Made by a program: the position numbers and the translations under genes. A stretch of DNA of 64,000 nt from contig NZ_NJFZ01000020.1 in NCBI RefSeq assembly GCF_002270355.1, positions 310,039 through 374,038 of the forward strand. The letters run 5' to 3'. This stretch comes from Flectobacillus sp. BAB-3569. Lineage in GTDB: Bacteria; Bacteroidota; Bacteroidia; Cytophagales; Spirosomataceae. Below, piece by piece: positions 1 to 9,602 of the stretch (the first letter of the stretch is position 1; every line of letters begins with the position of its first letter). Under the pieces are notes generated by a model. That model did no database searches, was not told the origin of the DNA, and was given only the letters and a program-made list of their open reading frames with translations.

Positions 1-1764
1 ATAAGCAATACCATAATATTTTTCTTGTTCCTTCACATTGTCCTCCTTAGGTGCCAAGACCTCATTCAGAATCATTTTTTCGGGAAAATCATGGTTAAAC
101 CCAGTCTCTACCAAGGTTTCAGGGAAAAGAGGTCTGACCAACACAGCCCCATTTTTATTTACAATACTAATATCTCCACGTACTTTCTGAGACTCGCCAG
201 CTGGGTGTATAAGCCACTCAAATTTTCCTGTCTCGTGCGCCTTTACATCGTCGATTACTAAGATTACTTTTCCAATCCACAAAAAATGTCTGAAATTTCG
301 ACTGTAAATCGAGGAGGTTGGTCCTGTGCCGTTAGATAGCACATATTTGATATCACCTGCGTCCAGTAAATCAGTCATTTCGCCACGCAAGGGAGCACCA
401 TGATACTGTTGCTCGGTTGGTTGATATTTTCCATTGAAAGTCAACACATTGTGCGCAGGACTTTGAAAAAAGTAAGCAGGGTATTCTTTCGAAGCATACC
501 AACTATGTCCAGCGTCTTTAATCACAAATTCTCCCTTATGTAATAGCAAAAATGAGTTTACATCTGCATGAGAGTGATTCCAAGTATGTCCAGATTTTAC
601 TGCCAACAATGTCGAATTTTTCTTCCAAGAATCCCTGAGTGTTGCCCAATCCATATCCTCATACAGTTGCGAAGTAGGGAGATTTGGTAATTGAGGTAGT
701 TTTGAAAAATCTGGATGATATACTAATCCCATTGGCGCATTTTTTGCCAAACCTTCACGGTGCTGTCCAGTTTCGATACTGTTCAAATACCACAAAGAAT
801 TAGGGTTTTGATATCCTAGAGCCCATAGTAATTTTACAGGTCGCTCGCCTACAATATTTTTATGACTATCGCCAAAAGTCAAAGAATACATCATTCCATC
901 TCGAGGATATCCTACATTCATAAAAAATGAAGGAATATTTTTGAGTAAAGGAATATCAGGTTGTTTTACTTTGGGCAATACATTTTGAAAGGCCAAGCGA
1001 AATAATAGATACTCAGAAACACCAAAAGAGGCATAATTTACACTTTCATACATACCTCCGTTGGCGTCCCAAGTTTTAACCTTATTTTGTAATTGGTCGC
1101 CCGCAAAACCAAACCATTCCTCTGAGGATTCACTCAAATCTTTTAACCATTTTCCAGATTCTGGCACCTCATCTTTGACCGAGAGCAAAGCAACACCCGC
1201 CATATACACACACGAAGACCACCAGTTATGCCCCATTGAATTGAGTGTATGGATTCTTTTTTCGGGTAAAAACCACTCGTCTAAAGCAGGACGAATACCC
1301 ATGCGCATCAAGCCTGAAACGATGGTATTCTTTTCTTCTTTAGACAATTGGTCATAGATACCCTCAAGTCCCATCGTTACTATCCAGCAATTACCCGCAG
1401 TTCGCAAGTCTGAAGACCAAGCTGGTTGACGTTTCAGCATTTCTGGATTTGACCAAGTGTTACGGGTACAAAGTTTTAAGAGTTGCTCTTTTACTTTGTC
1501 GGCATACATTTGCTCACCAGTCATCAGGTAGGCCAAACTCAAATAATCTATTTTATCTAAATCAGGTTTTTGAAGTTGTAGCTTTGCAACTGAAAGTGCC
1601 TCCTCCCAGTTTTTACGAATCTCAGTATCAGTTTCTATTCGTTTTTTTAGAAGTGTGATACGTTCTGGTGTGAAGAATAGATTTTGATGTTTTTGTGCGA
1701 TAGCCTTCATTTCCATGAATGGGCTAATCAAGAAAAGGAAAATAAGCTTTTTAAAATGCTTCAT
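1..1764 (-). CDS. Heparinase II/III-like polysaccharide lyase (3' end beyond window)
   Basis: Runs off the left edge; 588 codons are open without a stop. I checked every codon on the minus strand. The N-terminus (MKHFKKLIFLFLISPF, then AIAQ) is a signal peptide. An all-alpha region follows (roughly residues 30-330), then the beta-sandwich motif WNHSHADVNSFLLL near residue 400, where the His and nearby Tyr/His residues are typical of heparinase II/III-type lyases (PL12/PL15/PL17/PL21 relatives). Such enzymes cleave uronic-acid polysaccharides by beta-elimination in the periplasm. The nearby GH88, which removes unsaturated uronyl ends, fits a lyase. The substrate is not readable from sequence. 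The start is the ATG just upstream of the signal peptide, 33 bp after the next gene upstream ends. Confidence 0.85.
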   Translation of the reverse strand, partial: MKHFKKLIFLFLISPFMEMKAIAQKHQNLFFTPERITLLKKRIETDTEIRKNWEEALSVAKLQLQKPDLDKIDYLSLAYLMTGEQMYADKVKEQLLKLCTRNTWSNPEMLKRQPAWSSDLRTAGNCWIVTMGLEGIYDQLSKEEKNTIVSGLMRMGIRPALDEWFLPEKRIHTLNSMGHNWWSSCVYMAGVALLSVKDEVPESGKWLKDLSESSEEWFGFAGDQLQNKVKTWDANGGMYESVNYASFGVSEYLLFRLAFQNVLPKVKQPDIPLLKNIPSFFMNVGYPRDGMMYSLTFGDSHKNIVGERPVKLLWALGYQNPNSLWYLNSIETGQHREGLAKNAPMGLVYHPDFSKLPQLPNLPTSQLYEDMDWATLRDSWKKNSTLLAVKSGHTWNHSHADVNSFLLLHKGEFVIKDAGHSWYASKEYPAYFFQSPAHNVLTFNGKYQPTEQQYHGAPLRGEMTDLLDAGDIKYVLSNGTGPTSSIYSRNFRHFLWIGKVILVIDDVKAHETGKFEWLIHPAGESQKVRGDISIVNKNGAVLVRPLFPETLVETGFNHDFPEKMILNEVLAPKEDNVKEQEKYYGIAY

Positions 1765-1797
1765 ATTTTTACGCTAGAAAAATGTTTTATAACTAAT

Positions 1798-3441
1798 TTA
1801 TTTCTCGACTCTTACCCAATCAAAATCGGCATAACCAGCATCATTAATCGAGTCTTCACGGGTAACAAAGAGCCCAAATTTTGCGCCGATCCAACGTCCG
1901 ACTTCTGCCTTAAAGGCCTCTCCTACCTCTACAAAATTCTGATTGTCGACACTGTAACTAAATTTACACAAACCACCTTCTTGGACTTTCACACGAAAAT
2001 AAATCGCAGATTTTGGGTCGAATTGAGTAATTTTTGTTTCTATTTCTGGCTTATGATTATCGGCATCTTTACAAGTGGTATAGGTAAGCCAAACACCATC
2101 TTTCGTAGATTTTAAAGCAATATTGGCATAACTGAAACCCATGATAGCAAGTCCAACTTTTTCATTGGTGAGTCTGTCATTTGGTGTAAATTGAACTTTA
2201 GTGGTGACCGTAAAAGTAGGCGCAGGAAACTTTTGTAGCAATACATTCGGAGTCCACCAAAGGTTTTCGTTGGAGGGAATTTTATCTGAAAATAATCGCA
2301 AAACCCCTTTGCTCGGGTACATAAACGACCATGTGGGTTTTGGATTTGCGTTCCACTGCCATTGAAGACCCAAATCCAAGCTATTAAACTCATCTGTATC
2401 TTGAGGAGTTTCTATGACCGCAGGAAGAACACTTTTGGGCTTTTTGTAGGTCATGACAGGTTCACCCTTGCCATCACGATCGGGGTCGATACCAATGACT
2501 GGCCAATCATTCTTAAAACTCATTGGTTGTAAATGAACCACACGACCAAATACTCCTTTATCTTGAAAATGTAAAAACCAATCTTCGCCAGTAGGAGTTG
2601 TGACCCAAGCTCCTTGATGTGGACCATTAATAGTCGTTTTCCCTTGATCCATTACAATTCTTCTTTCGTAGGGACCATATATATTTTTGGAACGAAACAC
2701 TAATTGCCAACCTGTAGCTACTCCACCAGCTGGGGCAAATACATAATAATAACCATTTCTCTTGTAAATTTTAGGCCCTTCCAGTGTTGGGTCAGTCTCG
2801 TGTCCATCTATGATAATTTTGCCAGCATCCAGCACTTTGGAACCATCCGTATTCAAAGATTTTAATACCAGAATGCTCTTTATACTCGCGCGACTTCCTG
2901 CATATCCATGAATCAGATAGGCCTTTCCATCCTCATCCCAAAAAGGACAAGGGTCAATTAATCCTTTGCCTGCTTCAACCAATACGGGCGTAGACCATGG
3001 CCCAGTTGGGTTTTTGGCACGAATTACATAAATCCCATAATCAGGATCTGGATAATAAATCAAAAATTCACCTTTGTGATATCGGATGGCTGGCGCCCAT
3101 ACCCCTTTTCCATGTTGTGGGGTATCAAATACCTCTTTTGGTGTTTGAACAGTCAATGCATTTCCAATTATTTTCCAATTAACTAAGTCACTAGAACGTA
3201 GAATCGGAAGTCCAGGAATATTTTCAAAAGAGGAAGAAACTAGGTAGTAATAATTTCCAACCCGAATAGCGTCAGGGTCCGAATAATCTGCATGAAGGAC
3301 AGGATTTTTGTAGGTTCCATCACCATTGTCGGCCACCCATGCTTTTGACACAAATGGCGTTTGTGCCAGTAGTACTTTATCGTTAAAGCATAAGCCACCC
3401 AATAGCGTTATTTTGAAAAGTAGGTTTTTGAATGAATCCAT
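1798..3441 (-). CDS. Exported GH43 beta-xylosidase / arabinofuranosidase
   Basis: 547 residues with a signal peptide ending near Ala26-Gln27. The five-bladed propeller of GH43 follows at about residues 45-345. The probable general base is Asp55 in YSDPDAIRVGNYYYLVSS. The second acidic residue is in DPCPFWDEDGKAYL, and the acid Glu is in TLEGPKIYKRNGYYYV. The C-terminal 190 residues form a jelly-roll domain like the xylosidase C2 domain (GFSYANIAL, SVDNQNFVEVGEAF). Such enzymes remove xylose or arabinose from side chains or oligosaccharides in the periplasm. It lies downstream of the FucP-like transporter, separated by a strong hairpin. GH43 assignment is firm; the sugar it releases is not predictable. 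Confidence 0.9.
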   Translation of the reverse strand: MDSFKNLLFKITLLGGLCFNDKVLLAQTPFVSKAWVADNGDGTYKNPVLHADYSDPDAIRVGNYYYLVSSSFENIPGLPILRSSDLVNWKIIGNALTVQTPKEVFDTPQHGKGVWAPAIRYHKGEFLIYYPDPDYGIYVIRAKNPTGPWSTPVLVEAGKGLIDPCPFWDEDGKAYLIHGYAGSRASIKSILVLKSLNTDGSKVLDAGKIIIDGHETDPTLEGPKIYKRNGYYYVFAPAGGVATGWQLVFRSKNIYGPYERRIVMDQGKTTINGPHQGAWVTTPTGEDWFLHFQDKGVFGRVVHLQPMSFKNDWPVIGIDPDRDGKGEPVMTYKKPKSVLPAVIETPQDTDEFNSLDLGLQWQWNANPKPTWSFMYPSKGVLRLFSDKIPSNENLWWTPNVLLQKFPAPTFTVTTKVQFTPNDRLTNEKVGLAIMGFSYANIALKSTKDGVWLTYTTCKDADNHKPEIETKITQFDPKSAIYFRVKVQEGGLCKFSYSVDNQNFVEVGEAFKAEVGRWIGAKFGLFVTREDSINDAGYADFDWVRVEK

Positions 3442-3478
3442 TGATTTTAGATTAAGACGAGTATTGTTATATCAAGAA

Positions 3479-3521
3479 TTTCCCTTAAACAAGTGATGTA
3501 GGTTTACTTGCTTAAGGGAAA
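3479..3521 (-). other. Strong intercistronic hairpin upstream of GH43
   Basis: A 16-nt left arm (3479-3494) pairs with 3506-3521 with one mismatch, around an 11-nt loop. It lies between the MFS stop and the GH43 start. There is no T-run after it on the minus strand, so it reads better as an mRNA-stabilising or attenuating hairpin than as a Rho-independent terminator. Confidence 0.55.
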
Positions 3522-3616
3522 TCAATTTTCTGAAATAGAAAAAGTAATTTTGATATACTCAAAATTGAGTTTCTGAGATAAGGAGAAAAAATTGATGTTA
3601 GAATACCCTACTTGTA

Positions 3617-4831
3617 TTATTTTTTTATTTTATATAACCAAAAAGCAAAGCTTGCAATTACTAGGTAGCAGACAATCGGTAAATAATAAGCTTGTGCTAC
3701 ATTTTGATTGGCAACTAATCCCATCAAAAGTGGAAAAAATGCGCCTCCAACTACTCCCATCGAAATAAAAGATGCTCCCTGTTGGGTATGCTTACCCAAA
3801 CTCTTGAGACCTAAACTAAAAATGGTTGGAAACATGATACTGAAAAAGAAATTAATCATCATCAAAGCACCGTAAGATACCCATCCCCAAGCCTGTGCCA
3901 CCAGCAGACACGACATGATACTGCCCAAAGCAAAAATGCCTAGAAGCTTGTTAGGCTCGATGTATTTCATTAAGAAAGTCCCTACAAAACGTCCAAGTGC
4001 CATCATAGCCATAAAGATTATCATGTAATTTGCCGCCTGCTCATCAGAGAATCCCATCACATCATGCCCATAATTGATAAAAAACGACCATGTTCCTGCC
4101 TGCGCCGCAACATTAAAAAATTGTGCAATAACTGCCCAAATAAAATGGCTTTGTCTCCACAATGGTTTTTCTTCAAGTGAGATATCTGCCTCATCACCAT
4201 GATGACCAACCTCCAAATTAGGAACTTGGATCAAGGAGAACAAAACAGCAATAATAGAAATTGCAATGCCAATAGACACATACAAGCTTTTTACAGAGCC
4301 TAAATCACTGCCTTCGTTACCACCTGCTCTCAACAAAAAATATGAGCCAATGGCTGGGCCGATAATCGTACCAACAGCGTTGAATGATTGTGAAAAATTC
4401 AGCCGTTGATCGGAGGTCTCCTGCGAGCCAAGTGCAGCGGCGAATGGATGTGCAACCGTTTCTAAGGTAGCCATACCACATCCGAGGACAAATAGCGCTA
4501 GACGGAACATTCCAAAAGACTCGGCATTGGCAGCTGGAACGAATAAAAATGTTCCTGAGGCAAACAAGGCTAAGCCAAACAACACCCCTGCTTTATACCC
4601 AAAACGTTTCATGAATAACCCTGCAGGAATACTCATAATGGCATAGGCTCCGAATACTGAAAGTTGAATTAAACCTGATTGGGCTTTACTGACATGTAAT
4701 ACATTTTGAAAATGTTTATTTAACACATCGCTCATGGCGTGTGCTACACCCCAAAGTAAAAACAAAGAGGTAACGAAAGCGAAAGTCATTAGATACTTGC
4801 GCTCCGTAAGGGAAGCCTTAATATTGGACAT
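3617..4831 (-). CDS. Sugar MFS transporter, FucP-like (FHS family)
   Basis: 404 residues with about 12 hydrophobic segments and no signal peptide. The start region (FLLWGVAHAMSDVLNKHFQ) and the SGLIQLSVFGAYAIMSIPAG segment of helix 2 match the fucose:H+ symporter (FHS) family. GTIIGPAIGSYF lies in helix 5. Members import fucose, glucose, galactose or N-acetyl sugars with protons across the inner membrane. It sits with an exported GH43 downstream and a ROK sugar kinase upstream, so it probably takes up the monosaccharide that the cluster releases. The cytoplasmic loop after helix 6 is rich in charged residues (GHHGDEADISLEEK). The sugar specificity is unknown. Confidence 0.88.
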   Translation of the reverse strand: MSNIKASLTERKYLMTFAFVTSLFLLWGVAHAMSDVLNKHFQNVLHVSKAQSGLIQLSVFGAYAIMSIPAGLFMKRFGYKAGVLFGLALFASGTFLFVPAANAESFGMFRLALFVLGCGMATLETVAHPFAAALGSQETSDQRLNFSQSFNAVGTIIGPAIGSYFLLRAGGNEGSDLGSVKSLYVSIGIAISIIAVLFSLIQVPNLEVGHHGDEADISLEEKPLWRQSHFIWAVIAQFFNVAAQAGTWSFFINYGHDVMGFSDEQAANYMIIFMAMMALGRFVGTFLMKYIEPNKLLGIFALGSIMSCLLVAQAWGWVSYGALMMINFFFSIMFPTIFSLGLKSLGKHTQQGASFISMGVVGGAFFPLLMGLVANQNVAQAYYLPIVCYLVIASFAFWLYKIKK

Positions 4832-5295
4832 GGATTATAAAAACTTTGGGCTAGAATAAGTTATTGGGCAAAACTGAATTGATTGTACCCGCAATAGACA
4901 TTAAGATATACTTCACAAGCGAATGTATTTCTTTCAAAATCATGAATACATTTAGTATAAAATATTAATCATTAAAAAATTGATTCACCATTCATGAATA
5001 GTACTACACGAATGGTTTACAACTATTGCAACTTGGGAATTGCTGATTCTAGGAATAGAGTAAAATACCTCTATTCCCAAAATATATCCGAATAATTCAA
5101 AACTCCGAATTAGGGTTGTACTAAGGATTTTAAAACTTTCTATTTCGGATATCGGATGTTGGATTTCGGAGGTATAAGCTTTTATGTTTTGTAAAAAATA
5201 AAGGTATTTTACTTTATTTCCGAAATCAGAAATCCCAAATCCGGATTTATTAGTACAGCACTAACTCCGAATTCAACAGTATTAGGTACTGATGC
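4832..5295. other. 464-bp gap between MFS and ROK genes, largely repeat element A1
   Basis: No gene is visible here. The right half is an inverted-repeat element (copy A1, described separately). The left part, 4832-5095, holds only AT-rich sequence, in which I saw no clear Bacteroidota -7/-33 promoter. The element is bordered by short GTACTA/TAGTAC and CTCCGAATT repeats at about 5103-5123 and 5250-5275. Confidence 0.5.
5141..5244. repeat. Repeat family A, copy A1 (imperfect inverted-repeat element)
   Basis: Arms at 5141-5172 and 5214-5244 share the pattern GGATxTxGGATxTxxGATTTCGGAA read inward. The interior TACCTTTATTTTTTACAAAA (minus strand) recurs in copy A4 at 50038-50056. Other copies are at 40837, 42187, 49999 and 57080, all between genes. 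Confidence 0.8.
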
Positions 5296-6144
5296 TTACT
5301 TGTTACTGAGAGCACCGAGCAGAGCTGCCTCTTCATTCAAAATGGCCTTTCTGAGCTGTATAGGAGGTTGATATTCTGAAAGCTGTTGGGAAAGGTTTGG
5401 AAAAAACTTTTCAGAAGCATTCGCAATATTACCACCAATGACTACCACCTCAGGAGTAAACTGTTTGATGAATCCATGTACAAATGAGGAAAGGTTTTGT
5501 CCAAAATCCTCAAACAATTCACGTACGGCCTCGTCTGAAGAATACAACTGAACTAACTGTTTTACTCCCTCAACTGACTTCTGGGTTTTGAGTTGATAAG
5601 TGCTTACAAACCAACGGGTAGAGATATAATCCTCCGCAACTCCTTCCAACATAGGGTAATTGATACCTAGTGCCATATCTCGGGCTTCATTATGTTCGTA
5701 AATCGAGGTGCCTAAACCTGTACCAAGCGTAATACCCATACCTCGGTCAAAACCTTTACCAGCACCGAAGCGCATTTCTCCCGCTAAAAAAGCCTCAGAG
5801 TCATTTCTGAATACGATGTTCTCAGGGGCTATTCCAAGTCTTTCCGAAAATTCTTCCTTGATATTTAGTCCGTACAAGGCTTCGTATTTGTTGACGTTTT
5901 TCATCAAACAAATTCCTGTCAAATAATCGAAAGGTCCTGGCATTGCAATACCAATCTGCCCCTCTACCGAACCACCCAGTGCTTCTCTGATTGTATTTGC
6001 CCAAGTACCCAAAATTTCTTCGGCAGTTCCATGAGGGTGAACTTTTGCTCTCGACAAGGTAGCAGTAAGTACCTCTCCTTTATGTAAATCAACTTGGGCG
6101 GATGTAATATGTGAGCCTCCAATATCAACTCCTATATGTTTCAT
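5296..6144 (-). CDS. ROK family sugar kinase
   Basis: 282 residues of the ROK (repressor, ORF, kinase) fold. The phosphate motif GVDIGGSHITSA is at the N-terminus. RNDSEAFLAGE near residue 115 carries the catalytic Asp, and GITLGTGLGTSI is the second phosphate loop. There is no helix-turn-helix, so this is a kinase and not a repressor. I see no CxCGxxGCxE zinc motif, which many glucokinases and N-acetylmannosamine kinases of this family have, so the sugar could be unusual. It begins 20 bp after the GH97 stop, so the two are probably co-transcribed. It acts in the cytoplasm on sugar imported by the neighbouring MFS protein. Substrate unassigned. Confidence 0.85.
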   Translation of the reverse strand: MKHIGVDIGGSHITSAQVDLHKGEVLTATLSRAKVHPHGTAEEILGTWANTIREALGGSVEGQIGIAMPGPFDYLTGICLMKNVNKYEALYGLNIKEEFSERLGIAPENIVFRNDSEAFLAGEMRFGAGKGFDRGMGITLGTGLGTSIYEHNEARDMALGINYPMLEGVAEDYISTRWFVSTYQLKTQKSVEGVKQLVQLYSSDEAVRELFEDFGQNLSSFVHGFIKQFTPEVVVIGGNIANASEKFFPNLSQQLSEYQPPIQLRKAILNEEAALLGALSNK

Positions 6145-6164
6145 AATTAACCTGTTTCTCTAAA

Positions 6165-8066
6165 CTATTTTTCCTCCTCAAACCAAATTGCATATCCTCC
6201 TGACGCTAACAAATCTACCTCTAACTTACTTGTATGATCAACACTGATTGTTTTCAATCCGACCTTAGTGGCGGTTGTTGCAGTTGCATCATCAAAATAA
6301 AGATGTGCTTTGTATTTTTTCCCAACTGCTAAAAAACCAAAGTCGAGATTAAGTTTACGAGCAGTATTGTTAGTCATACTACCCAAAAACCAGTCATTCC
6401 CAGACCTACGAGCTATCGTAACGTACTCGCCAATCTTACCATTTACAACCTTTGTTTCATCCCAAGTAGTTGGTATTTTGCGCCAAAATTCTAGTTCTGG
6501 CTCATCCTTACTTTGTGAAGGTTTGTCATACCAGAACAAGGTCTGAATAGGACTGTAATATACCGCTGCCATAGCTAACTGATGCGCATGCGTAGTTTTG
6601 ATTCTATTGGTGTAATAACAAATCGTATAGTCAGCAGCGCCACCGATATATCTGGTAAATGGCAAAGTAACATTATGGGTTGCATCTGGCATCTCTTCAT
6701 TGCCTCGTATACCTTCAGCCGTCATGAGGTTAGGATAGGTTCGCATTTCACCTGTTGGTCTCCAATCGTCGTGGATGTTCACCATTAAATCATTGGCAGC
6801 ACATTTTTTAATAGCCTCCTCAACCCAAGACGTCCAATGTTGAGAACCTACCTGCACAAAACCAAATTTGATTCCTTTAATACCCCATTTTTTATAGAGA
6901 GGGAAAATCTCATCAGCCTGTTTGACAAGCGACTGGAGATTGACGTATAACCAAATACCTACTCCTTTTTGCTGACCATAAGCTACTACAGCTGGCATAT
7001 CAATTGGAGCGACCACTTTGGCTGCGTCAGTGTCCCAGGTCAGCGCTGGACCGTACCATTTCCAGTCGAATAGAATATACTGTAGGTTATTTTTGGCGGC
7101 AAAATCTATCGCATCTTTGGCACCTTGCGTGGTCAGAGTCATTTCACGTATGATTTTCCCTGGCTTAATCCAATCTGTTTTAGCAATCTTGTTAGCAGGA
7201 TTTAGATTCAGGAGAATATCATTATTTTCAATGAGTTGTCCTTCCGACTCCCCCACCATAACTACTCGCCAAGGCGTGCCAAAATAGGTAATAGCATCAA
7301 CTCCACCATATAAGCTAGTTTGAATGGTATTCTTTTTGGTTTTGGAAAGCGCAAATTTTCCACGCGCATAATTCACCATTTCAGCTTCTGCCAAACAAGC
7401 CCACAACCCATTTGAAAGTCGCAAAGGCATAGGTCTTTCTCCTGAATCTACCCAATCTTTGAGAGGAAGCTCTTGGTACTTTCCTTGTGCCCATTGTGTG
7501 TAAAATGCGGTTGTTCCTTCAGGCATGGCAAACTCGGTGTTCTCCGCGGTAATTTGGTAATATGAACCTTTGGGATTTTCAGGAAAAAAATAACGAAGTG
7601 CCAAACCTTCATTATACAACCTTACCTGAATATCCATTTTATAGTCATGGTTACCAGCCTTTTGAAACGAAAGTGCCGTAGAAGTGTAGCGATTCTTAAT
7701 GACTGATCGCTCTCCGTATAAAGGTTTCCAGACAGAATCAACCTCGGATGTACTCGCTTTGGTAAACTCCATATCTTCACACCATTTGGTAGTTTTGTCT
7801 ACTTTCAAGGCCATTGCTAATTCTGACAAATGATTATCCAGCTGAATGTCAAGCTCTGACTCCAAAATGATTGGGGTATTTTTATAGCTTAATGTGTAAT
7901 AAATAGCTTTGTTCCCTTTTTTGTCAAGCTTTTGATAAAGTTGACAGAGTAATTTCCCATCAGGTGATTTGACAGTTTGAAGTGTTTGAGTAATAAGTCC
8001 TTTTTGGGCAAAAACATAGGTTTGCATCAAAAAAATACACAAGGTTATGGTAAGTTTTCTCATCAT
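6165..8066 (-). CDS. Exported glycoside hydrolase family 97
   Basis: About 633 residues. I start at the ATG pair 8063-8066, giving the signal peptide MRKLTITLCIFLMQTYVFAQ; a longer reading from 8102 puts charged residues before it. The order is an N-terminal beta-sandwich (25-290), a (beta/alpha)8 barrel (YILFDWKWYGPAL, GIWLYVNLQSL) and a C-terminal beta domain. In GIKFGFVQVGSQ a Gly occupies the place of the nucleophile Asp of retaining GH97 enzymes, as in inverting members such as SusB. The RPTG loop reads HDDWRPTGEMRTYPN, with Asp where SusB has Glu. Known members are alpha-glucosidases or alpha-galactosidases. The mechanism and sugar remain inferred. Confidence 0.88.
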   Translation of the reverse strand: MMRKLTITLCIFLMQTYVFAQKGLITQTLQTVKSPDGKLLCQLYQKLDKKGNKAIYYTLSYKNTPIILESELDIQLDNHLSELAMALKVDKTTKWCEDMEFTKASTSEVDSVWKPLYGERSVIKNRYTSTALSFQKAGNHDYKMDIQVRLYNEGLALRYFFPENPKGSYYQITAENTEFAMPEGTTAFYTQWAQGKYQELPLKDWVDSGERPMPLRLSNGLWACLAEAEMVNYARGKFALSKTKKNTIQTSLYGGVDAITYFGTPWRVVMVGESEGQLIENNDILLNLNPANKIAKTDWIKPGKIIREMTLTTQGAKDAIDFAAKNNLQYILFDWKWYGPALTWDTDAAKVVAPIDMPAVVAYGQQKGVGIWLYVNLQSLVKQADEIFPLYKKWGIKGIKFGFVQVGSQHWTSWVEEAIKKCAANDLMVNIHDDWRPTGEMRTYPNLMTAEGIRGNEEMPDATHNVTLPFTRYIGGAADYTICYYTNRIKTTHAHQLAMAAVYYSPIQTLFWYDKPSQSKDEPELEFWRKIPTTWDETKVVNGKIGEYVTIARRSGNDWFLGSMTNNTARKLNLDFGFLAVGKKYKAHLYFDDATATTATKVGLKTISVDHTSKLEVDLLASGGYAIWFEEEK

Positions 8067-8200
8067 GATTTTAGAAATGATTGTTTTTTCTGAGTTGCTC
8101 ATCCGTCTATTCGGGAAAACTATCTAATCCCAATAGGTGTAAAACTAAAACCCCAATAGACGGGATGAGTAGGTACATTCGGAGGTTAAGTGATAAAAAT

Positions 8201-9397
8201 TCAGTTACGTTTGAGTAATTTCTTATATTTCAACAAAGCTTCTAAGTAGTAATAATCCCCATAAATTATCGATGCATCCACTTCCCCGTTGATTGGTCTA
8301 TTTCCTGTTGAATGTAGAAGAAATGCATTGTTTACCTTCCTGCTTTGGTATTCAGGGGATGACAAACTTTCTACCATTTTTTTGGCTTTTGAGAGATACA
8401 ATGCCTTTTTTGTTGGGCTTTTTACATATGTTGCCAATTCAAATAAGGCCGATGCTGTCACTGCTGCTGCGGAGGCATCTCTCGTGGTATTAGGTATCTC
8501 AGGAGTGTTAAAATCCCAGTACGGAATCAAGGAATTATCTGGCAAATTCCTCAAATACACATCTGTCACTTTCTGCGCAAAATCTAAGAATTGAGGATTT
8601 TTGGTGAATCTATAGCACATCGTAAATCCATAAATAGCCCATGATTGACCTCTCGCCCACATAGTGTGATCTGCATAGCCCTGATGAGTTATTCCTTTAA
8701 TCTTCTTACCCGTCAAAGAATCATACAAAACGACATGATATGAGGTGTAGTCGTCTCGAAAATGATTCTTCATGGTTGTCAATGCATGTTTTTCGGCTAT
8801 GTTGTACAGCTCTTTATGCTTCCCATATTTTGCTGCCCAGAATAGCAGTTCGAGGTTAATCATATTGTCGATGATGGTGTTATGAGCGCCAAACTTTTTT
8901 ACTTCTCTGGGCCATGACAAAATAGTTCCGACCTTAGGATTATAGAGCGTCGCCAACGTATCAGCTGTGGCTAATATTACCTTTTTGTATGATGCATCAG
9001 CCGTAAGTCTGTAACCATTTCCATAGCTACAGAAAATCTGAAACCCTAAATCGTGGTCAAACGCTTTTTCTTGGGATAGAGGTTTTAGTTGCTTGTCAAA
9101 TCTTTTCGCTTGGACTTTAAACTCAGGATTTTTGGTACCCTCATACAAATACCACAGTGCTCCAGACCAAAAACCGCTACACCAATCTTTGTAATCGACA
9201 TAACGCCAGTCTGTTTTATCCTTATCAATACTTCTTGGAATATTCTTTCCTTGACCTTCTTTTGGTAAAGACTGTATCGTTTTTAGCGCTTGATTGGCAC
9301 AATAATCAATTTCTTTTTGAGGATTGAATTGTGCCTGTACAGTCCAAGCCAAACACATAGATAAACACGTTGTAATTAGTTTTCTCATAGCAATCAT
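8201..9397 (-). CDS. GH88 unsaturated glucuronyl hydrolase
   Basis: 398 residues. An alternative ATG at 9388 gives the same signal peptide (RKLITTCLSMCLAWTVQAQ). The (alpha/alpha)6 barrel carries FDHDLGFQIFCSYGNGYRLT, the probable catalytic Asp region, and GYADHTMWARGQSWAIYGF, a signature of GH88. These enzymes hydrate and remove the delta-4,5-unsaturated uronic acid left at the non-reducing end by polysaccharide lyases. That fits the heparinase II/III-like lyase and the large T9SS lyase in the same cluster. It is most likely periplasmic. Lies 98 bp upstream of GH97 on the same strand. Confidence 0.9.
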   Translation of the reverse strand: MIAMRKLITTCLSMCLAWTVQAQFNPQKEIDYCANQALKTIQSLPKEGQGKNIPRSIDKDKTDWRYVDYKDWCSGFWSGALWYLYEGTKNPEFKVQAKRFDKQLKPLSQEKAFDHDLGFQIFCSYGNGYRLTADASYKKVILATADTLATLYNPKVGTILSWPREVKKFGAHNTIIDNMINLELLFWAAKYGKHKELYNIAEKHALTTMKNHFRDDYTSYHVVLYDSLTGKKIKGITHQGYADHTMWARGQSWAIYGFTMCYRFTKNPQFLDFAQKVTDVYLRNLPDNSLIPYWDFNTPEIPNTTRDASAAAVTASALFELATYVKSPTKKALYLSKAKKMVESLSSPEYQSRKVNNAFLLHSTGNRPINGEVDASIIYGDYYYLEALLKYKKLLKRN

Positions 9398-9544
9398 GTT
9401 AGCTTAAAGGATTAAGCTATAAATAAAAAAAGGGATATACATAAAAGGGCTGAAGGCTATAAGCCTTAGGCCATAAGCTAAAAGTTTAAAAGTATTATTT
9501 ATGATAAGGAAATAGCTTTGCCTAACGCCTACGGCTTACAGAGG

Positions 9545-9575
9545 GTAATAATGCAATTTTGATTTGCATTATTAC
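9545..9575. other. Perfect 12-bp hairpin 3' of LacI gene
   Basis: GTAATAATGCAA at 9545-9556 is exactly complementary to 9564-9575 with a 7-nt loop. It follows the LacI stop by about 28 nt on the minus strand. No T-run follows, so termination is possible but not shown. A second, imperfect palindrome around GGCTATAAGCC lies at about 9450-9480. Confidence 0.5.
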
Positions 9576-9602
9576 TTTCCTATCTACAATTCCAGTATTC
9601 CA

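Noticed and set aside
1684-2115. 143-codon plus-strand ORF across the lyase/GH43 junction
   Set aside because: Both strands' real genes account for it, and it has no family features.
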